The position numbers were made by a program, and so were the translations under genes. From Hafnia alvei (GTDB lineage Bacteria; Pseudomonadota; Gammaproteobacteria; Enterobacterales; Enterobacteriaceae), in assembly GCF_034424155.1 (NCBI RefSeq), contig NZ_CP139992.1:3674012-3738011 (forward strand): a DNA stretch of 64,000 bases, in the 5' to 3' direction. The notes below the pieces were generated by a model. It saw only the letters and a list, made by a program, of their open reading frames with translations, was not told the origin of the DNA and ran no database searches. Every line of letters starts with the position of its first letter. Within the stretch, counting starts at the first letter, position 1. Shown here one piece after another: positions 1 through 9,482 of this stretch.

Positions 1-224
1 TACCGATGCCAAGCAGCACTGAAATGGGCATCAGCGCCAGAAAAAACGGCCACGTGTAGAGCAGGAAAAAAGGCGTATTCAGGCCATAGACGATAAATGG
101 CAGAACAAAAGCTAACCAATAGAAAGAAAAGCCCAATACCCCGCCAGCAAAGGCGTAGGAAGGCTCTTCTTTCTCCAATGACTTTTTCTTGTCAGCGGGA
201 ATGTTGGCAGCGTTTATTAGCATA
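1..224 (-). CDS. ygbE: YgbE-like inner membrane protein (DUF3561), 3' part cut by window edge
   Basis: This minus-strand reading frame starts at ATG 224 and runs off the left edge after about 74 codons. The N-terminus is MLINAANIPADKKKSLEKEE, then two hydrophobic stretches (about residues 26-48 and 52-74) typical of an inner membrane protein. In E. coli the small membrane protein YgbE (DUF3561) lies immediately downstream of cysC, and the same position and topology are seen here. Function is unknown; its position suggests only a loose link to the sulfate activation operon. The gap to the cysC stop is 57 bp. Identification rests on position and overall character because the C-terminus is missing. 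Confidence 0.7.
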
Positions 225-281
225 TATCAACCCTGGATAATCATTACATTCACCAAAGGAATAAATGTAATGCAACAATAA

Positions 282-923
282 CTAGGGTTTGATAATAGCG
301 TGATGGCGTAAAACGTCTAACATTTGTGCGACCAAATTTGTTACTAATTGTTCGCCATTTAGATGAATTTCAGGCTGCTCGGGTGACTCATAAACCGAGC
401 TAATTCCCGTGAAGTTTTTAATCTCACCCGCGCGCGCTTTCTTGTAGAGTCCTTTGGGATCACGCTGTTCACATACGGCGAGTGGTGTATCCACAAAGAC
501 CTCGATAAAACGCCCTTCCGGCAATAGTTCGCGCACCATTTGGCGCTCATGGCGATGAGGCGAAATAAATGCAGTGAGCACTAACAAACCCGCATCCTGC
601 ATTAGTTTGGCTACCTCACCCACGCGGCGAATATTCTCGATACGGTCGTCGTCGCTAAAACCCAGATCGCGCGACAGGCCATGCCGTACGTTATCGCCAT
701 CCAGTAAGTAGGTGCTAACCCCAAGCTGATGTAACGCCTGCTCCAGCGCGCCTGCAACTGATGATTTTCCCGAGCCCGAAAGCCCAGTAAACCAAATCAC
801 CGCGCCCTGATGCCCATGCAGTTTTTCACGGCTCTCACGGTTGACAGCATGTTCATGCCAGACGATATCAGGGCTAGAGGCGTTACTTTCAGTAGCTGGT
901 TGTAATAAATTGATATCAGTCAC
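282..923 (-). CDS. cysC: Adenylylsulfate (APS) kinase
   Basis: CysC phosphorylates adenosine 5'-phosphosulfate at the 3' position with ATP to give PAPS, the second activation step of cytoplasmic assimilatory sulfate reduction. The 213-residue protein has the P-loop GLSGSGKSS at about residues 47-55 and the APS-kinase segments [20 protein letters not shown] and [14 protein letters not shown], which carries the serine that is transiently phosphorylated in this family. Length matches the family norm of about 200 residues. It is the last gene of cysDNC, only 2 bp after the cysN stop, so it is almost certainly cotranscribed and translationally linked. Confidence 0.97.
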   Translation of the reverse strand: MTDINLLQPATESNASSPDIVWHEHAVNRESREKLHGHQGAVIWFTGLSGSGKSSVAGALEQALHQLGVSTYLLDGDNVRHGLSRDLGFSDDDRIENIRRVGEVAKLMQDAGLLVLTAFISPHRHERQMVRELLPEGRFIEVFVDTPLAVCEQRDPKGLYKKARAGEIKNFTGISSVYESPEQPEIHLNGEQLVTNLVAQMLDVLRHHAIIKP

Positions 924-925
924 CG

Positions 926-2365
926 CTATTTTCCACCCAGCAAATCGCGCGCACCCCAGTGTGGGAAGTGACGGCGAACCAATGCATTAAGCTCAATTTC
1001 AAACGCGCTAAAATCGGCTGTATTCGCTTGTGACGGTGCCAACGCTTCACGGATAAGCCCAGCCCCCACGGTCACGTTGGTGAGCCTATCAATAAAAATA
1101 AAGCTGCCGGTGTCGTGGTTTTGCGCATAGCTGTCGATAACCAGCGGTTCATCGAAGGTGAGCTCAACCAAACCAATCCCATTGAGCGGCAAAGATTCTA
1201 CCGCACGCTGCGTAAGCGTGTTGATATCCACCTGATAGTCGATTCGCTCCACGCGAGCGCGGGTTTTCTTGCCACCGAGTTTGATATCAAAACTTTGCCC
1301 TTGGCTCAGCGGCTGCTCAGACATCCAGACAACATCTACCGTCGCGCCCTGCACGGCAGGAATTGACGCATCGGCGGCCACGATCAGATCGCCACGGCTG
1401 ATATCAATTTCATCCTCTAGAACCAGCGTGATGGCTTCTCCAGGAATAGCGCTTTGCAGGTCGCCATCAAAGGTGACAATACGAGCAACGCGCGAAGTGA
1501 CCCCTGACGGTAACGCCTTCACCGACTGCCCCACGCTGAGTACGCCTGCGGACAGCGTTCCCGCATAGCCACGAAAATCAAGATTAGGGCGGTTCACGTA
1601 CTGCACGGGGAAACGCAACGGCTGCTGCTCAGCATCGTGTACCACATCAACGGTTTCCAAAATTTCTAATAAAGTGGGCCCGTGATACCAGCTCATGGCC
1701 TCACTTTGTGTCGCCACATTGTCGCCATCAAGCGCGGAAAGCGGAACAAATTTAATCGCTAAATCACCGGGCAGTTGCTCGGCAAAGCTGAGATAGTCCT
1801 GCTTGATTTGCTCAAACACATCCTGTTGATAGTCACGCAGATCCATTTTATTCACCGCTACCACCAGATGGCGAATACCGAGCAGCGTGGCAATAAAGCT
1901 GTGGCGGCGAGTTTGATCCAAAACGCCTTTGCGCGCGTCGATCAGTAAGATAGCTAAATCGCAGGTCGACGCGCCGGTCGCCATATTTCGGGTGTACTGC
2001 TCATGCCCTGGGGTATCGGCGATAATAAATTTGCGCTTTTCTGTCGAAAAGTAGCGGTAGGCAACATCAATGGTAATGCCTTGCTCACGCTCGGCCTGAA
2101 GACCGTCAACCAGCAGCGCCAAATCAAGCTTCTCGCCCTGTGTGCCAATGCGCTTGCTGTCGCTGTGCAGCGTCGTCAGCTGATCTTCATAAATTTGGCG
2201 CGTATCGTGCAGCAGACGTCCAATCAGCGTGCTTTTACCATCGTCCACGCTGCCGCAGGTCAGAAAACGCAGCAGGCTTTTATCTTGTTGTAGCTGTAAA
2301 TAGGCCTCCACCCCGCCTTGCTCAGCAATTTGGTCTGCGATGGAATGGTTAATCATCTGGCTCAT
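926..2365 (-). CDS. cysN: Sulfate adenylyltransferase GTPase subunit
   Basis: CysN is the regulatory GTPase subunit of ATP sulfurylase. GTP hydrolysis drives formation of adenylylsulfate from ATP and sulfate by CysD. The 479-residue protein has elongation-factor type GTPase motifs: G1 [15 protein letters not shown] near residue 40, G3 [12 protein letters not shown] near 117 and G4 NKMDL near 173, followed by beta-barrel domains. Length matches E. coli CysN (475). It lies 22 bp downstream of cysD and 2 bp upstream of cysC in the same direction. The start at ATG 2365 gives the usual N-terminal extension before the GTPase core. Confidence 0.97.
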   Translation of the reverse strand: MSQMINHSIADQIAEQGGVEAYLQLQQDKSLLRFLTCGSVDDGKSTLIGRLLHDTRQIYEDQLTTLHSDSKRIGTQGEKLDLALLVDGLQAEREQGITIDVAYRYFSTEKRKFIIADTPGHEQYTRNMATGASTCDLAILLIDARKGVLDQTRRHSFIATLLGIRHLVVAVNKMDLRDYQQDVFEQIKQDYLSFAEQLPGDLAIKFVPLSALDGDNVATQSEAMSWYHGPTLLEILETVDVVHDAEQQPLRFPVQYVNRPNLDFRGYAGTLSAGVLSVGQSVKALPSGVTSRVARIVTFDGDLQSAIPGEAITLVLEDEIDISRGDLIVAADASIPAVQGATVDVVWMSEQPLSQGQSFDIKLGGKKTRARVERIDYQVDINTLTQRAVESLPLNGIGLVELTFDEPLVIDSYAQNHDTGSFIFIDRLTNVTVGAGLIREALAPSQANTADFSAFEIELNALVRRHFPHWGARDLLGGK

Positions 2366-2387
2366 GGTTCTCGTCCTCTACGAATTC

Positions 2388-3296
2388 TTAAAAGTACCCT
2401 TGGCGCTTTTTCAGCTCCATCGAGCCAGACTGATCGCGATCGATCATCCTTCCCTGACGCTCGCTGGTGGTGGAAACCAGCATCTCTTCGATGATTTCAG
2501 GCAGCGTTTGCGCCTGAGACTCCACCGCGCCGGTTAGCGGCCAGCAGCCTAAAGTACGGAATCGAACCATGCGTTGTTTGATCACTTCACCCGGTTGGAG
2601 ATCGATACGATCGTCATCTACCATCATCAGCATGCCGTCACGCTCTAAAACAGGGCGTGGCTTCGCTAAATAAAGCGGAACAATATCGATATTTTCCAAG
2701 TAGATATATTGCCAGATATCAAGCTCAGTCCAGTTTGACAGCGGGAATACGCGGATGCTTTCGCCTTTGTTCACCTGACCGTTATAGTTGTGCCACAGCT
2801 CAGGCCGCTGGTTTTTCGGGTCCCAGCGATGAAAGCGGTCACGGAATGAATAGATTCTCTCTTTGGCGCGTGATTTTTCTTCATCACGACGCGCACCGCC
2901 GAAGGCGGCATCAAAACCATATTTATTCAGCGCCTGTTTTAGCCCCTCGGTTTTCATGATGTCGGTATGCTTGGCGCTGCCGTGAACAAACGGGCTAATG
3001 CCCATCGCGACACCTTCTGGATTTTTATGCACCAAAAGTTCACAGCCATAGGCTTTGGCGGTGCGATCGCGAAATTCGTACATTTCGCGGAATTTCCAGC
3101 CGGTATCAACGTGCAGCAGCGGGAACGGCAGTGTCCCCGGATAAAATGCCTTACGCGCCAAATGCAGCATCACCGAAGAATCTTTGCCGATGGAGTACAT
3201 CATGACAGGGTTAGAAAACTCGGCAGCCACTTCGCGGATGATGTGAATACTCTCCGCTTCAAGCTGTCGTAAGTGCGTCAGTCTTTGGTTATCCAT
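2388..3296 (-). CDS. cysD: Sulfate adenylyltransferase catalytic subunit
   Basis: CysD is the catalytic subunit of ATP sulfurylase and forms adenylylsulfate from ATP and sulfate, coupled to GTP hydrolysis by CysN. The 302-residue protein has the PP-loop SIGKDS at residues 35-40, and [16 protein letters not shown], typical of this family and of PAPS reductases. Length is identical to E. coli CysD. It is the first gene of the cysDNC operon. The start codon ATG at 3296 is preceded by AAGGATCGTCC, an acceptable ribosome binding site. In E. coli the operon is activated by CysB with acetylserine; I did not locate a convincing CysB site here. Confidence 0.97.
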   Translation of the reverse strand: MDNQRLTHLRQLEAESIHIIREVAAEFSNPVMMYSIGKDSSVMLHLARKAFYPGTLPFPLLHVDTGWKFREMYEFRDRTAKAYGCELLVHKNPEGVAMGISPFVHGSAKHTDIMKTEGLKQALNKYGFDAAFGGARRDEEKSRAKERIYSFRDRFHRWDPKNQRPELWHNYNGQVNKGESIRVFPLSNWTELDIWQYIYLENIDIVPLYLAKPRPVLERDGMLMMVDDDRIDLQPGEVIKQRMVRFRTLGCWPLTGAVESQAQTLPEIIEEMLVSTTSERQGRMIDRDQSGSMELKKRQGYF

Positions 3297-3669
3297 GGAC
3301 GATCCTTAAGCCAGAAATTCTCCCGAAGGCCACACCGGCACAACGGATATTTATCCAAGAGGGTTGGAGTTACAGCAAATCAAACCGAGTGAGCGCAGCG
3401 GTAACTTCAAAAAGCAGGATAGGGGCACTATAAGGTGTCAGCTTTGCCCAAATGAAATGACGAAAAGGTATTTGAAATAACCGAAAGAAATATGCAGCAA
3501 GCTGAGGCGGCGCAAGATTAAGGAAGTAAACATTTCCTTAAATTTTAGGAGCGCTAGAAATTGTGTAATAAGAGCGAAGACTCCATACTAGCCGCACTGA
3601 TTTATCATCCCAATTATCACGCTGTTGAACACGTTTTTGGTTTTCAGCAGCGCTAAGGACGCTTTACCC
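3297..3669. promoter_or_regulatory. Divergent intergenic region cysDNC / iap
   Basis: This 373-bp region separates the divergent cysD and iap starts and must hold promoters for both. I see no protein-coding frame with a plausible ribosome binding site and no strong hairpin. CysB sites are too degenerate to call by eye. Confidence 0.5.
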
Positions 3670-4710
3670 ATGTTTTCCTGCCGTTCACTTAAACTGGTTT
3701 GCGCAGCGCTATGTCTCAGCAGTAGTTTCGCGGTTTCAGCCGCAGGTATTACCCATCAGCCCGTGGGTAAAATTGCCGAACAAGAAGTACGACATATCTC
3801 GACCTACTTCCCCGGCCGCATGGCTGGTAGTCCCGCCGAGCTAATGATGGCGGACTATGTTAATCAGCGTTTCCAAAGCATGGGCTATCAGAGCGACTTA
3901 AGAGATTTCAAAACCCGCTATGTGTATACCTCAAGCGAAGGTAAAAAAGATTGGCATAACGTGAACGCCACCTCAGTGATTGCGGTGAAACCCGGCAGCA
4001 CCGACAAACAGATCTTAATCGTCGCCCACCTTGATACCTATACCCCAATGAGCGACAGCGATGTGAACCATAATCTTGGCGGATTAACGTTGCAGGGCGT
4101 AGATGACAACGCGTCTGGCGTTGGCGTGATGTTGGAGCTTGCAGAGCGTCTGCGCAGCGTTAAAACCAAGGCGACCATTCGCTTCCTTGCGCTCAGCGCT
4201 GAAGAGTTAGGCAGCAAAGGGGCCGAAAACTATCTCAGCAGAATGAGCAAATCCGACAAAGACAACACGCTGCTGGTTATCAATCTCGATTCTTTGATTA
4301 CCGGCGATAAACTCTATTTCCACAGCGGTGTTAACACGCCGAAAGCCATCGCCGAGAAAACCCGCGACCGCGCCCTTAAGCTTGCTAAGCGCTTTGGTAT
4401 TAGCGCCGCCATTAACAACGGCCATGGCGAACACAGCCCGAAAGGTACCGGTTGTTGCTCGGATCATATGACGTTCGATGTGGCCAATATTCCAGTACTC
4501 GCCGTTGAAGCCAGTAATTGGTCTCTGGGCAAAAAAGATGGCTATCAGCAAACCAGCAAGAATACGCATTTCCCAGAGGGCACCACGTGGCACCAGCCGC
4601 AATATGACAATCTTCAGTACTTAGATAAACACCTGCCCGGACGTATCAAATCGCGTACGCGAGACAGCGTGAGGATTTTACTGCCTCTGGTGGAAGAGGT
4701 GGCTAAGTAG
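3670..4710 (+). CDS. iap: Alkaline phosphatase isozyme conversion aminopeptidase (M28 family)
   Basis: Iap is an exported zinc aminopeptidase that in E. coli removes the N-terminal arginine of alkaline phosphatase, producing its isozymes. I place the start at ATG 3670 rather than an upstream frame extension at 3625: it is preceded by AAGGA with a 10-bp spacer and opens directly into a signal peptide (MFSCRSLKLVCAALCLSSSF, cleavage after VSA). The product is 346 residues, against 345 in E. coli. M28 metal-site motifs are present: AHLDTY, GVDDNASGVGVM, SAEELGSKGAENY and NLDS. As in E. coli the gene is divergent from cysD, but no cas genes or CRISPR follow it here. Confidence 0.93.
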   Translation: MFSCRSLKLVCAALCLSSSFAVSAAGITHQPVGKIAEQEVRHISTYFPGRMAGSPAELMMADYVNQRFQSMGYQSDLRDFKTRYVYTSSEGKKDWHNVNATSVIAVKPGSTDKQILIVAHLDTYTPMSDSDVNHNLGGLTLQGVDDNASGVGVMLELAERLRSVKTKATIRFLALSAEELGSKGAENYLSRMSKSDKDNTLLVINLDSLITGDKLYFHSGVNTPKAIAEKTRDRALKLAKRFGISAAINNGHGEHSPKGTGCCSDHMTFDVANIPVLAVEASNWSLGKKDGYQQTSKNTHFPEGTTWHQPQYDNLQYLDKHLPGRIKSRTRDSVRILLPLVEEVAK

Positions 4711-4857
4711 TTTCCAGCGATAACGTCATCTGTATAGAAACCTCTGCCTTTGTGACAAAGCGTTAAGCCATATTGATCTTTAATGAATGGGCATTACATT
4801 TATTCCAGATTGATCTGTTTTAGTGCCGCTTTGGCATCAATATTCGTTGAGGTTTTT

Positions 4858-5625
4858 ATGTCTGATGAACAATCCGTTGAGCAACGCGTTATCTCTGGCC
4901 TTTTCTCTCGCCTACAACAGGCTGAAGCTGGCAGCGGGCCGAGGGATGCTCAGGCCGAGCGTTTAATTCAGGAATGTATCGCCAAACAACCTGCGGCGCC
5001 TTACTACATGGCTCAGGCGATGCTGGTACAAGAAGCGGCGATTAAGCGTTTAAACGATCAGGTAAATGCTCTACAGCAACAGGTGACTCAGCTACAGAAT
5101 CAGCCGAAACAGAGCAGCGGCGGCTTTTTAGCGGGCTTATTCGGCGGTGGCAGCACCAATGCAACCGAGTCACGCCCTGCCGCCGTATCAAACAGCGGAA
5201 GCCAGCCTATCCCTGGCGCGGCAAATTATGCCAATAACCAGTACCCCAATAATCAGTATGCCAACAATGCGAATAGTGGTTATGCGCCTGCGGCCTCTCG
5301 TGGCGGCAGTAGCTTTTTAAGCGGCGCATTACAGACGGCGGCCGGTGTCGCGGGCGGCGTGGTGATCGCGGATATGCTGACCGGCATGTTCCACAATAGC
5401 CAGCCGGAAGAGATCGTGAACGTGGTTGAGGAAAATACGATTGCTCAGCCTGACGCGGCTCAACCAGATATCACGCAGCCCGATAACACTCAGCCCGATC
5501 TGCAAAATACGGATTGGCAGGATGATGCGTCAAATCAGAATGGGCAAGACAGCGGGTTCTTCGATTCAGGCTTTGGCAACGATGACGACAGCTACAGTAA
5601 CAGCGACGATGATTCGTTCTTCTAA
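4858..5625 (+). CDS. DUF2076 domain protein, probable periplasmic/envelope protein
   Basis: This 255-residue protein starts at ATG 4858, with TGAGG five bases upstream; the upstream in-frame extension has no such site. The N-terminus MSDEQSVEQRVISGLFSRLQ with AEAGSGPRDAQAERLI is typical of DUF2076. A helical or coiled-coil stretch (about 45-80, QQQVTQLQNQ) is followed by a Gly/Ser/Asn-rich linker with repeated NNQYPNNQYANN. A hydrophobic glycine-rich segment (GALQTAAGVAGGVVIADMLTGMF, given here only as about residues 156-178) and a very acidic Asp/Ser/Asn tail come next. No molecular function is established for the family. It stands alone between iap and a hairpin facing fhuB. Confidence 0.75.
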   Translation: MSDEQSVEQRVISGLFSRLQQAEAGSGPRDAQAERLIQECIAKQPAAPYYMAQAMLVQEAAIKRLNDQVNALQQQVTQLQNQPKQSSGGFLAGLFGGGSTNATESRPAAVSNSGSQPIPGAANYANNQYPNNQYANNANSGYAPAASRGGSSFLSGALQTAAGVAGGVVIADMLTGMFHNSQPEEIVNVVEENTIAQPDAAQPDITQPDNTQPDLQNTDWQDDASNQNGQDSGFFDSGFGNDDDSYSNSDDDSFF

Positions 5626-5645
5626 AACTATTGCGTAGATATCAT

Positions 5646-5668
5646 ATCCGCCGCATGGTGCGGCGGAT
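5646..5668. terminator. Hairpin between convergent DUF2076 gene and fhuB
   Basis: ATCCGCCGC-ATGGT-GCGGCGGAT forms a perfect 9-bp GC-rich stem between two convergent genes. The flanking T tracts are weak on both strands, so it may act as a bidirectional terminator or only as an mRNA 3'-end stabiliser. Confidence 0.6.
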
Positions 5669-5677
5669 TGAATCTGC

Positions 5678-7681
5678 TTATTTCCCCTGCTTGCGCAGTA
5701 AGAAAATAAAGTACGGCGCGCCGATGAACGTTGCTAACAATCCGGCGGGGATTTGATAAGGGAACATCACCATCCGCCCACACCAATCTGCAAACATCAT
5801 CAGAAAACCACCGATTAGCGCAGCAACCATCAGCTGTGGCATCGCTCGCTTAAAGCCTAACATTCGCGCCATATGAGGCGCCATCAGGCCAACAAAGCTG
5901 AGCGGACCGGTCATTAGCGTCGCAGCGGCGGTTAACGCCGATGCGATCAACAAAATAGCGACACGCGACGGCATCAGCGCCACGCCCACCGCTTTCGCCG
6001 TTACCGAGCCTAAAGGCAGTAGCATGAGCCAACGGCGGCACAGCGGCGTTGCCGCAATCAGCACCACGGCAATACCCACGGTACGTAACGCCTGCGCGCT
6101 GTCCACGCCATAGGTCGAGCCCGCTAGCCATGTGAGCAGCATGCCGGTACGCGGATCGCCGCTTGCCAGCACCATCACCACCAGCGTACTAAACACCGTA
6201 CTCACCGCAATCCCGGCCAACAACATACGCTGGGCGGAAAATCCGTTACGGCTCGAGGTAATCATCACTAACAATAACGTCAGCGCAGCGCCGAGGCTTC
6301 CCGCCGGAAGTAGCCATACAAACGCATTGCCCGGTACTAACAGCATCAGCACTAAAACGCCGAGCGCAGCACCCGACGTAATCCCTAATACTTCAGGGCT
6401 CGCCATCGGGTTACCGGTGAGCTTTTGGATCATGGTTCCTGCTACGGCTAGCATCATTCCCGCAGCCAAAGCAGCCACCACGCGCGGCCAGCGCCAAGGC
6501 ATCAGCGCATCTATCTGAGCGCCGTGCGCCCAGTACCAGCCTTCGCTACCGCGTCCAAACAGCAAAGCAACGGCCAGAGCCAACGCCAGTAGAGCCATAC
6601 CGATGATCATCCAGCGCCACAGATGATGACGTTCTGGCGTAACATGGTCGCCTTGGTTCATATCCGGCATATTGCCGTTGGTACGCAGCTTCGGTAATAA
6701 CCACAGCAGCACCGGTGCGCCAATGAGCGCAGTGGCCGAGCCGGTTGGAATTTCATGCCAAACCACGGCCAGCCATTGCACCACCTGATCGGTGAGCCAC
6801 AGCAGCAAAGCGCCGATAAAAGGCGCCATCAACAATCGTTGAGACAATCGACGCGCACCACAAATGCGCGCTAACAGCGGCGAAAATAGGCCGATAAAAC
6901 CAATCACGCCTACCGCGTTCACCATCTGTGCGCTGATTAACACCGCCAGCGCGAGGGTAGCTAAACGAGCGCTGCTTAGGCCAAGCCCTAGATTTTTAGC
7001 GACGCCGTCATCCAATCCCAGCAGCGTCAAAGGGCGAATCAGCAAAGCGGAAAGCAGCAATGCCACCAGCAAACGCGGAGCTAGTTCGGTCACGTTATGC
7101 CAATCGTGTTGGTTCAACGCCCCGCTCGCCCAGACAAACATGCCCTGTAGAGATTCGTAATTAAACAGCGCCATCAGGGAGTTCAGTGCGCCGCAGTACA
7201 GCCCCATCACCAGCCCCGCCAGAATCAGTGTCACCGGCGACATGCGTTTACCCCACGACAGGCCAAACACGATAAACGCGACCAACACAGCACCCAGCAG
7301 AGCCGCCAGTTGCATCATCCAGCTTTCAGGCGAAACGGCCAACAGCACCGCCGCCGTTACCCCAAACTGAGCACCGGCGGAAACCCCCAGCGTGGCGGGT
7401 TCCGCCAGCGGGTTTTTCAATACCTGTTGGAACAGTAGCCCCGCCAGACCGAGCCCTGCGCCCACCAGCAAAGACACAACGTCGCGTGGCAGAATGCTGT
7501 AATGCATCACGACCTGTTGGATATTATCCCTATCCGGCGCGGTCGCGGCCTGCCACCATTGATTAAACGGTAGCTGGTGATGCAGATTGAATAAGGTTAA
7601 TCCCAGCGCAGGCAATGCCAGCAACAATGGGATCAACCACAGGCTGAATTTAGCCTGAGATGCTTTTACGTTAGCGTTCAT
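5678..7681 (-). CDS. fhuB: Fe(3+)-hydroxamate ABC transporter permease
   Basis: FhuB is the double-length inner membrane permease that carries ferrichrome and other hydroxamate siderophores from periplasmic FhuD into the cytoplasm, powered by FhuC. The 667-residue protein is a tandem duplication of a BtuC/FecCD-type permease, with many hydrophobic helices and the conserved ABC-contact pattern in each half (GNPLAEPATLGVSAGAQFG in the first, GNPMASPEVLGITSGAALG in the second). Length matches E. coli FhuB (660). Its start overlaps the fhuD stop (ATGA), showing translational coupling. It is the last gene of the fhuACDB operon. Confidence 0.97.
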   Translation of the reverse strand: MNANVKASQAKFSLWLIPLLLALPALGLTLFNLHHQLPFNQWWQAATAPDRDNIQQVVMHYSILPRDVVSLLVGAGLGLAGLLFQQVLKNPLAEPATLGVSAGAQFGVTAAVLLAVSPESWMMQLAALLGAVLVAFIVFGLSWGKRMSPVTLILAGLVMGLYCGALNSLMALFNYESLQGMFVWASGALNQHDWHNVTELAPRLLVALLLSALLIRPLTLLGLDDGVAKNLGLGLSSARLATLALAVLISAQMVNAVGVIGFIGLFSPLLARICGARRLSQRLLMAPFIGALLLWLTDQVVQWLAVVWHEIPTGSATALIGAPVLLWLLPKLRTNGNMPDMNQGDHVTPERHHLWRWMIIGMALLALALAVALLFGRGSEGWYWAHGAQIDALMPWRWPRVVAALAAGMMLAVAGTMIQKLTGNPMASPEVLGITSGAALGVLVLMLLVPGNAFVWLLPAGSLGAALTLLLVMITSSRNGFSAQRMLLAGIAVSTVFSTLVVMVLASGDPRTGMLLTWLAGSTYGVDSAQALRTVGIAVVLIAATPLCRRWLMLLPLGSVTAKAVGVALMPSRVAILLIASALTAAATLMTGPLSFVGLMAPHMARMLGFKRAMPQLMVAALIGGFLMMFADWCGRMVMFPYQIPAGLLATFIGAPYFIFLLRKQGK

Positions 7682-8607
7682 GATTTCGCTCCTAACGCAG
7701 ACTCCAGCAAATCACAAAAACGCATCGCGGAGAGCGTGGCACCGTAGAACCAAACGCCCGGCTGGCTGATCACTTTATGGCTTCGCACAAAAGGCAGCGC
7801 CTGCCACAACGGGGTTTTCTGCACCTGAGCAAACAATGCGTCATTACCGTGGCTGAAGAAAATGGCCTGCGCCTGCGGGGAAATCGTCGCCAGTTGTTCT
7901 ATGCCAACGATCGCGCTGCCCCAAAAATTGGTCGCCCCCGTCCACGCATTTTTTAAATCCAGTTCATCCATTACTTCTTGGAACATGCTGCCTTTACCAA
8001 ATACCAAAGCATGCCCGGCGTCTAACAGCGTAAACAGCAACAGTGGCGTTTTGTCCCACGCACTCAGGCGCTGTTTACTTTGTGCCAACCGCTGTTGGAA
8101 TAGTGCAAGGTGTGCGGTCGCGCGTTCAGGCACACCCAGTTTTTCCGCCAGATTTTGCAATGACTTTTTAGCCAGTTTCAGCGGCAGGCCTGAGCCATCG
8201 TTAAAGGAAAAGCCCATCGCCGGTGCAATGGTTTGCATTTTCGCCACTGAAGGGCCAAATCCCTCTGAGTAGAGGATCAGCGAAGGATCAATCTGTTGCA
8301 GCAGCTCCATATTTGGCTCTGTGCGGTTGCCGAGATCGATAACCGTGGGTGCCAATCGAGGCTCTTGTACCCAAAGGCGATAATTGGCGATTTCAGCCAC
8401 GGCAAGCGGCGTAATGCCAAGCGTCAGCAGAAGCTCAATCGGCAGCCATTCGAGCGCCACAATACGCTTGAGATCGGGATATGTCGTACTGGTCAGCGCA
8501 GAGGCCTGCACCGAAAGCGGAAGTAAAAACGGCGACAACGCCAGCGCCGTAATCAGACGGCGACGGCCAAAATCAGGAGAGTTGGGATCACGCATTGAAT
8601 CTTGCAT
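7678..8607 (-). CDS. fhuD: Fe(3+)-hydroxamate periplasmic binding protein
   Basis: FhuD binds ferric hydroxamates in the periplasm and delivers them to FhuB/FhuC. The 309-residue protein starts with a twin-arginine type signal (GRRRLITALALSPFLLPLS, ending in VQAS), as E. coli FhuD does, followed by a class III siderophore-binding fold with RIVALEWLPIELLLTLGITP at the start of the mature protein. The start ATG at 8607 overlaps the fhuC stop by one base (TGATG). A shorter start at 8595 (MRDPNSPDFG) is possible. It overlaps fhuB by 4 bp downstream. Confidence 0.95.
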   Translation of the reverse strand: MQDSMRDPNSPDFGRRRLITALALSPFLLPLSVQASALTSTTYPDLKRIVALEWLPIELLLTLGITPLAVAEIANYRLWVQEPRLAPTVIDLGNRTEPNMELLQQIDPSLILYSEGFGPSVAKMQTIAPAMGFSFNDGSGLPLKLAKKSLQNLAEKLGVPERATAHLALFQQRLAQSKQRLSAWDKTPLLLFTLLDAGHALVFGKGSMFQEVMDELDLKNAWTGATNFWGSAIVGIEQLATISPQAQAIFFSHGNDALFAQVQKTPLWQALPFVRSHKVISQPGVWFYGATLSAMRFCDLLESALGAKS

Positions 8608-9404
8608 CAGTAAACGAAGCTCACCGGCGCACCACCGCTTGGGTGCGGCAGCGTCCCCATCGGTATACCGTAAATTTTTTCCAGTACGTCGCCCTGCATA
8701 ATGTCAGCAGGCGTACCTTGAGCAATCAGTTCACCACCGCGCAGCGCCATCAAATAATCGCAATAACGCGCAGCCATATTGATGTCATGCAGAACCGCAA
8801 TCACGGTTAACCCCCGTTCGCGACTAAGGCGTTGAATGAGGGCCAACACTTCAACCTGATGGGCAATATCCAGCGCCGATGTCGGTTCATCGAGTAATAA
8901 ACAGCGGCTATTTTGTGCCACCGTCATTGCCAACCATGCGCGCTGGCGCTCACCGCCGGATAAGCTGTCAACCAAACGCCCTGCCAACGGTTTAAGATCG
9001 ACCAAGGCAATGGCCTCTTCCACTCGTTCACGATCTTCGCTGCGAAAACGCCCGAGCGCGCCATGCCAAGGATAGCGACCAATGGCCACCAGTTCACGCA
9101 CCGTCATTCCCTCAGCCGCGGGCAGCTGTTGAGGAAGGTAGGCCACTTCACGGGCAAACGCTTTGCTATCCCATTCCGCTAACGGTTTGTCGCCCAGTAA
9201 AATCTGGCCAACGCTTGCCGCCTGATGGCGACCGAGCATTTTTAGCAGCGTCGATTTACCTGAGCCATTGTGACCAATCAAGCCACAAACCTGACCTTCA
9301 GGAAAAGTGAGAGACACGTTTTGCAGCAATGTGCGGCCAGGAACAGTGAAGCTGACCTGTTGCAAAGTGAAAGTTGATGGGGTGGAGATTGCGGTTTTAC
9401 TCAA
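8607..9404 (-). CDS. fhuC: Fe(3+)-hydroxamate ABC transporter ATP-binding protein
   Basis: FhuC is the cytoplasmic ATPase that energises hydroxamate siderophore import through FhuB. The 265-residue protein has Walker A GHNGSGKSTLLKML at about residues 43-56, the ABC signature LSGGERQRAWLAM, Walker B CLLLDEPTSALD and the switch histidine in VLHDINMAARYCD. Length equals E. coli FhuC. It begins 78 bp downstream of the fhuA stop, with a hairpin lying in that gap, so its expression relative to fhuA may be attenuated. Confidence 0.97.
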   Translation of the reverse strand: MSKTAISTPSTFTLQQVSFTVPGRTLLQNVSLTFPEGQVCGLIGHNGSGKSTLLKMLGRHQAASVGQILLGDKPLAEWDSKAFAREVAYLPQQLPAAEGMTVRELVAIGRYPWHGALGRFRSEDRERVEEAIALVDLKPLAGRLVDSLSGGERQRAWLAMTVAQNSRCLLLDEPTSALDIAHQVEVLALIQRLSRERGLTVIAVLHDINMAARYCDYLMALRGGELIAQGTPADIMQGDVLEKIYGIPMGTLPHPSGGAPVSFVY

Positions 9405-9447
9405 TTCCGGTATAGCCTTTAGTCTTATGTTCTTTGCAGAAAAGAAC

Positions 9448-9466
9448 GGGCGCGGTAACCGCGCCC
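9448..9466 (-). terminator. Intra-operon hairpin between fhuA and fhuC
   Basis: GGGCGCGG-TAA-CCGCGCCC forms a perfect 8-bp GC stem. Read on the minus strand it is followed by GTTCTTTTCTG, a T-rich tract. It therefore resembles an intrinsic terminator that would reduce readthrough from fhuA into fhuCDB. Confidence 0.65.
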
Positions 9467-9482
9467 TTGAGTGTATATCTTA

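Noticed and set aside
3297-5645. CRISPR-cas next to iap as in E. coli
   Set aside because: No regular repeats or cas genes follow iap; a DUF2076 gene and fhuB come next.
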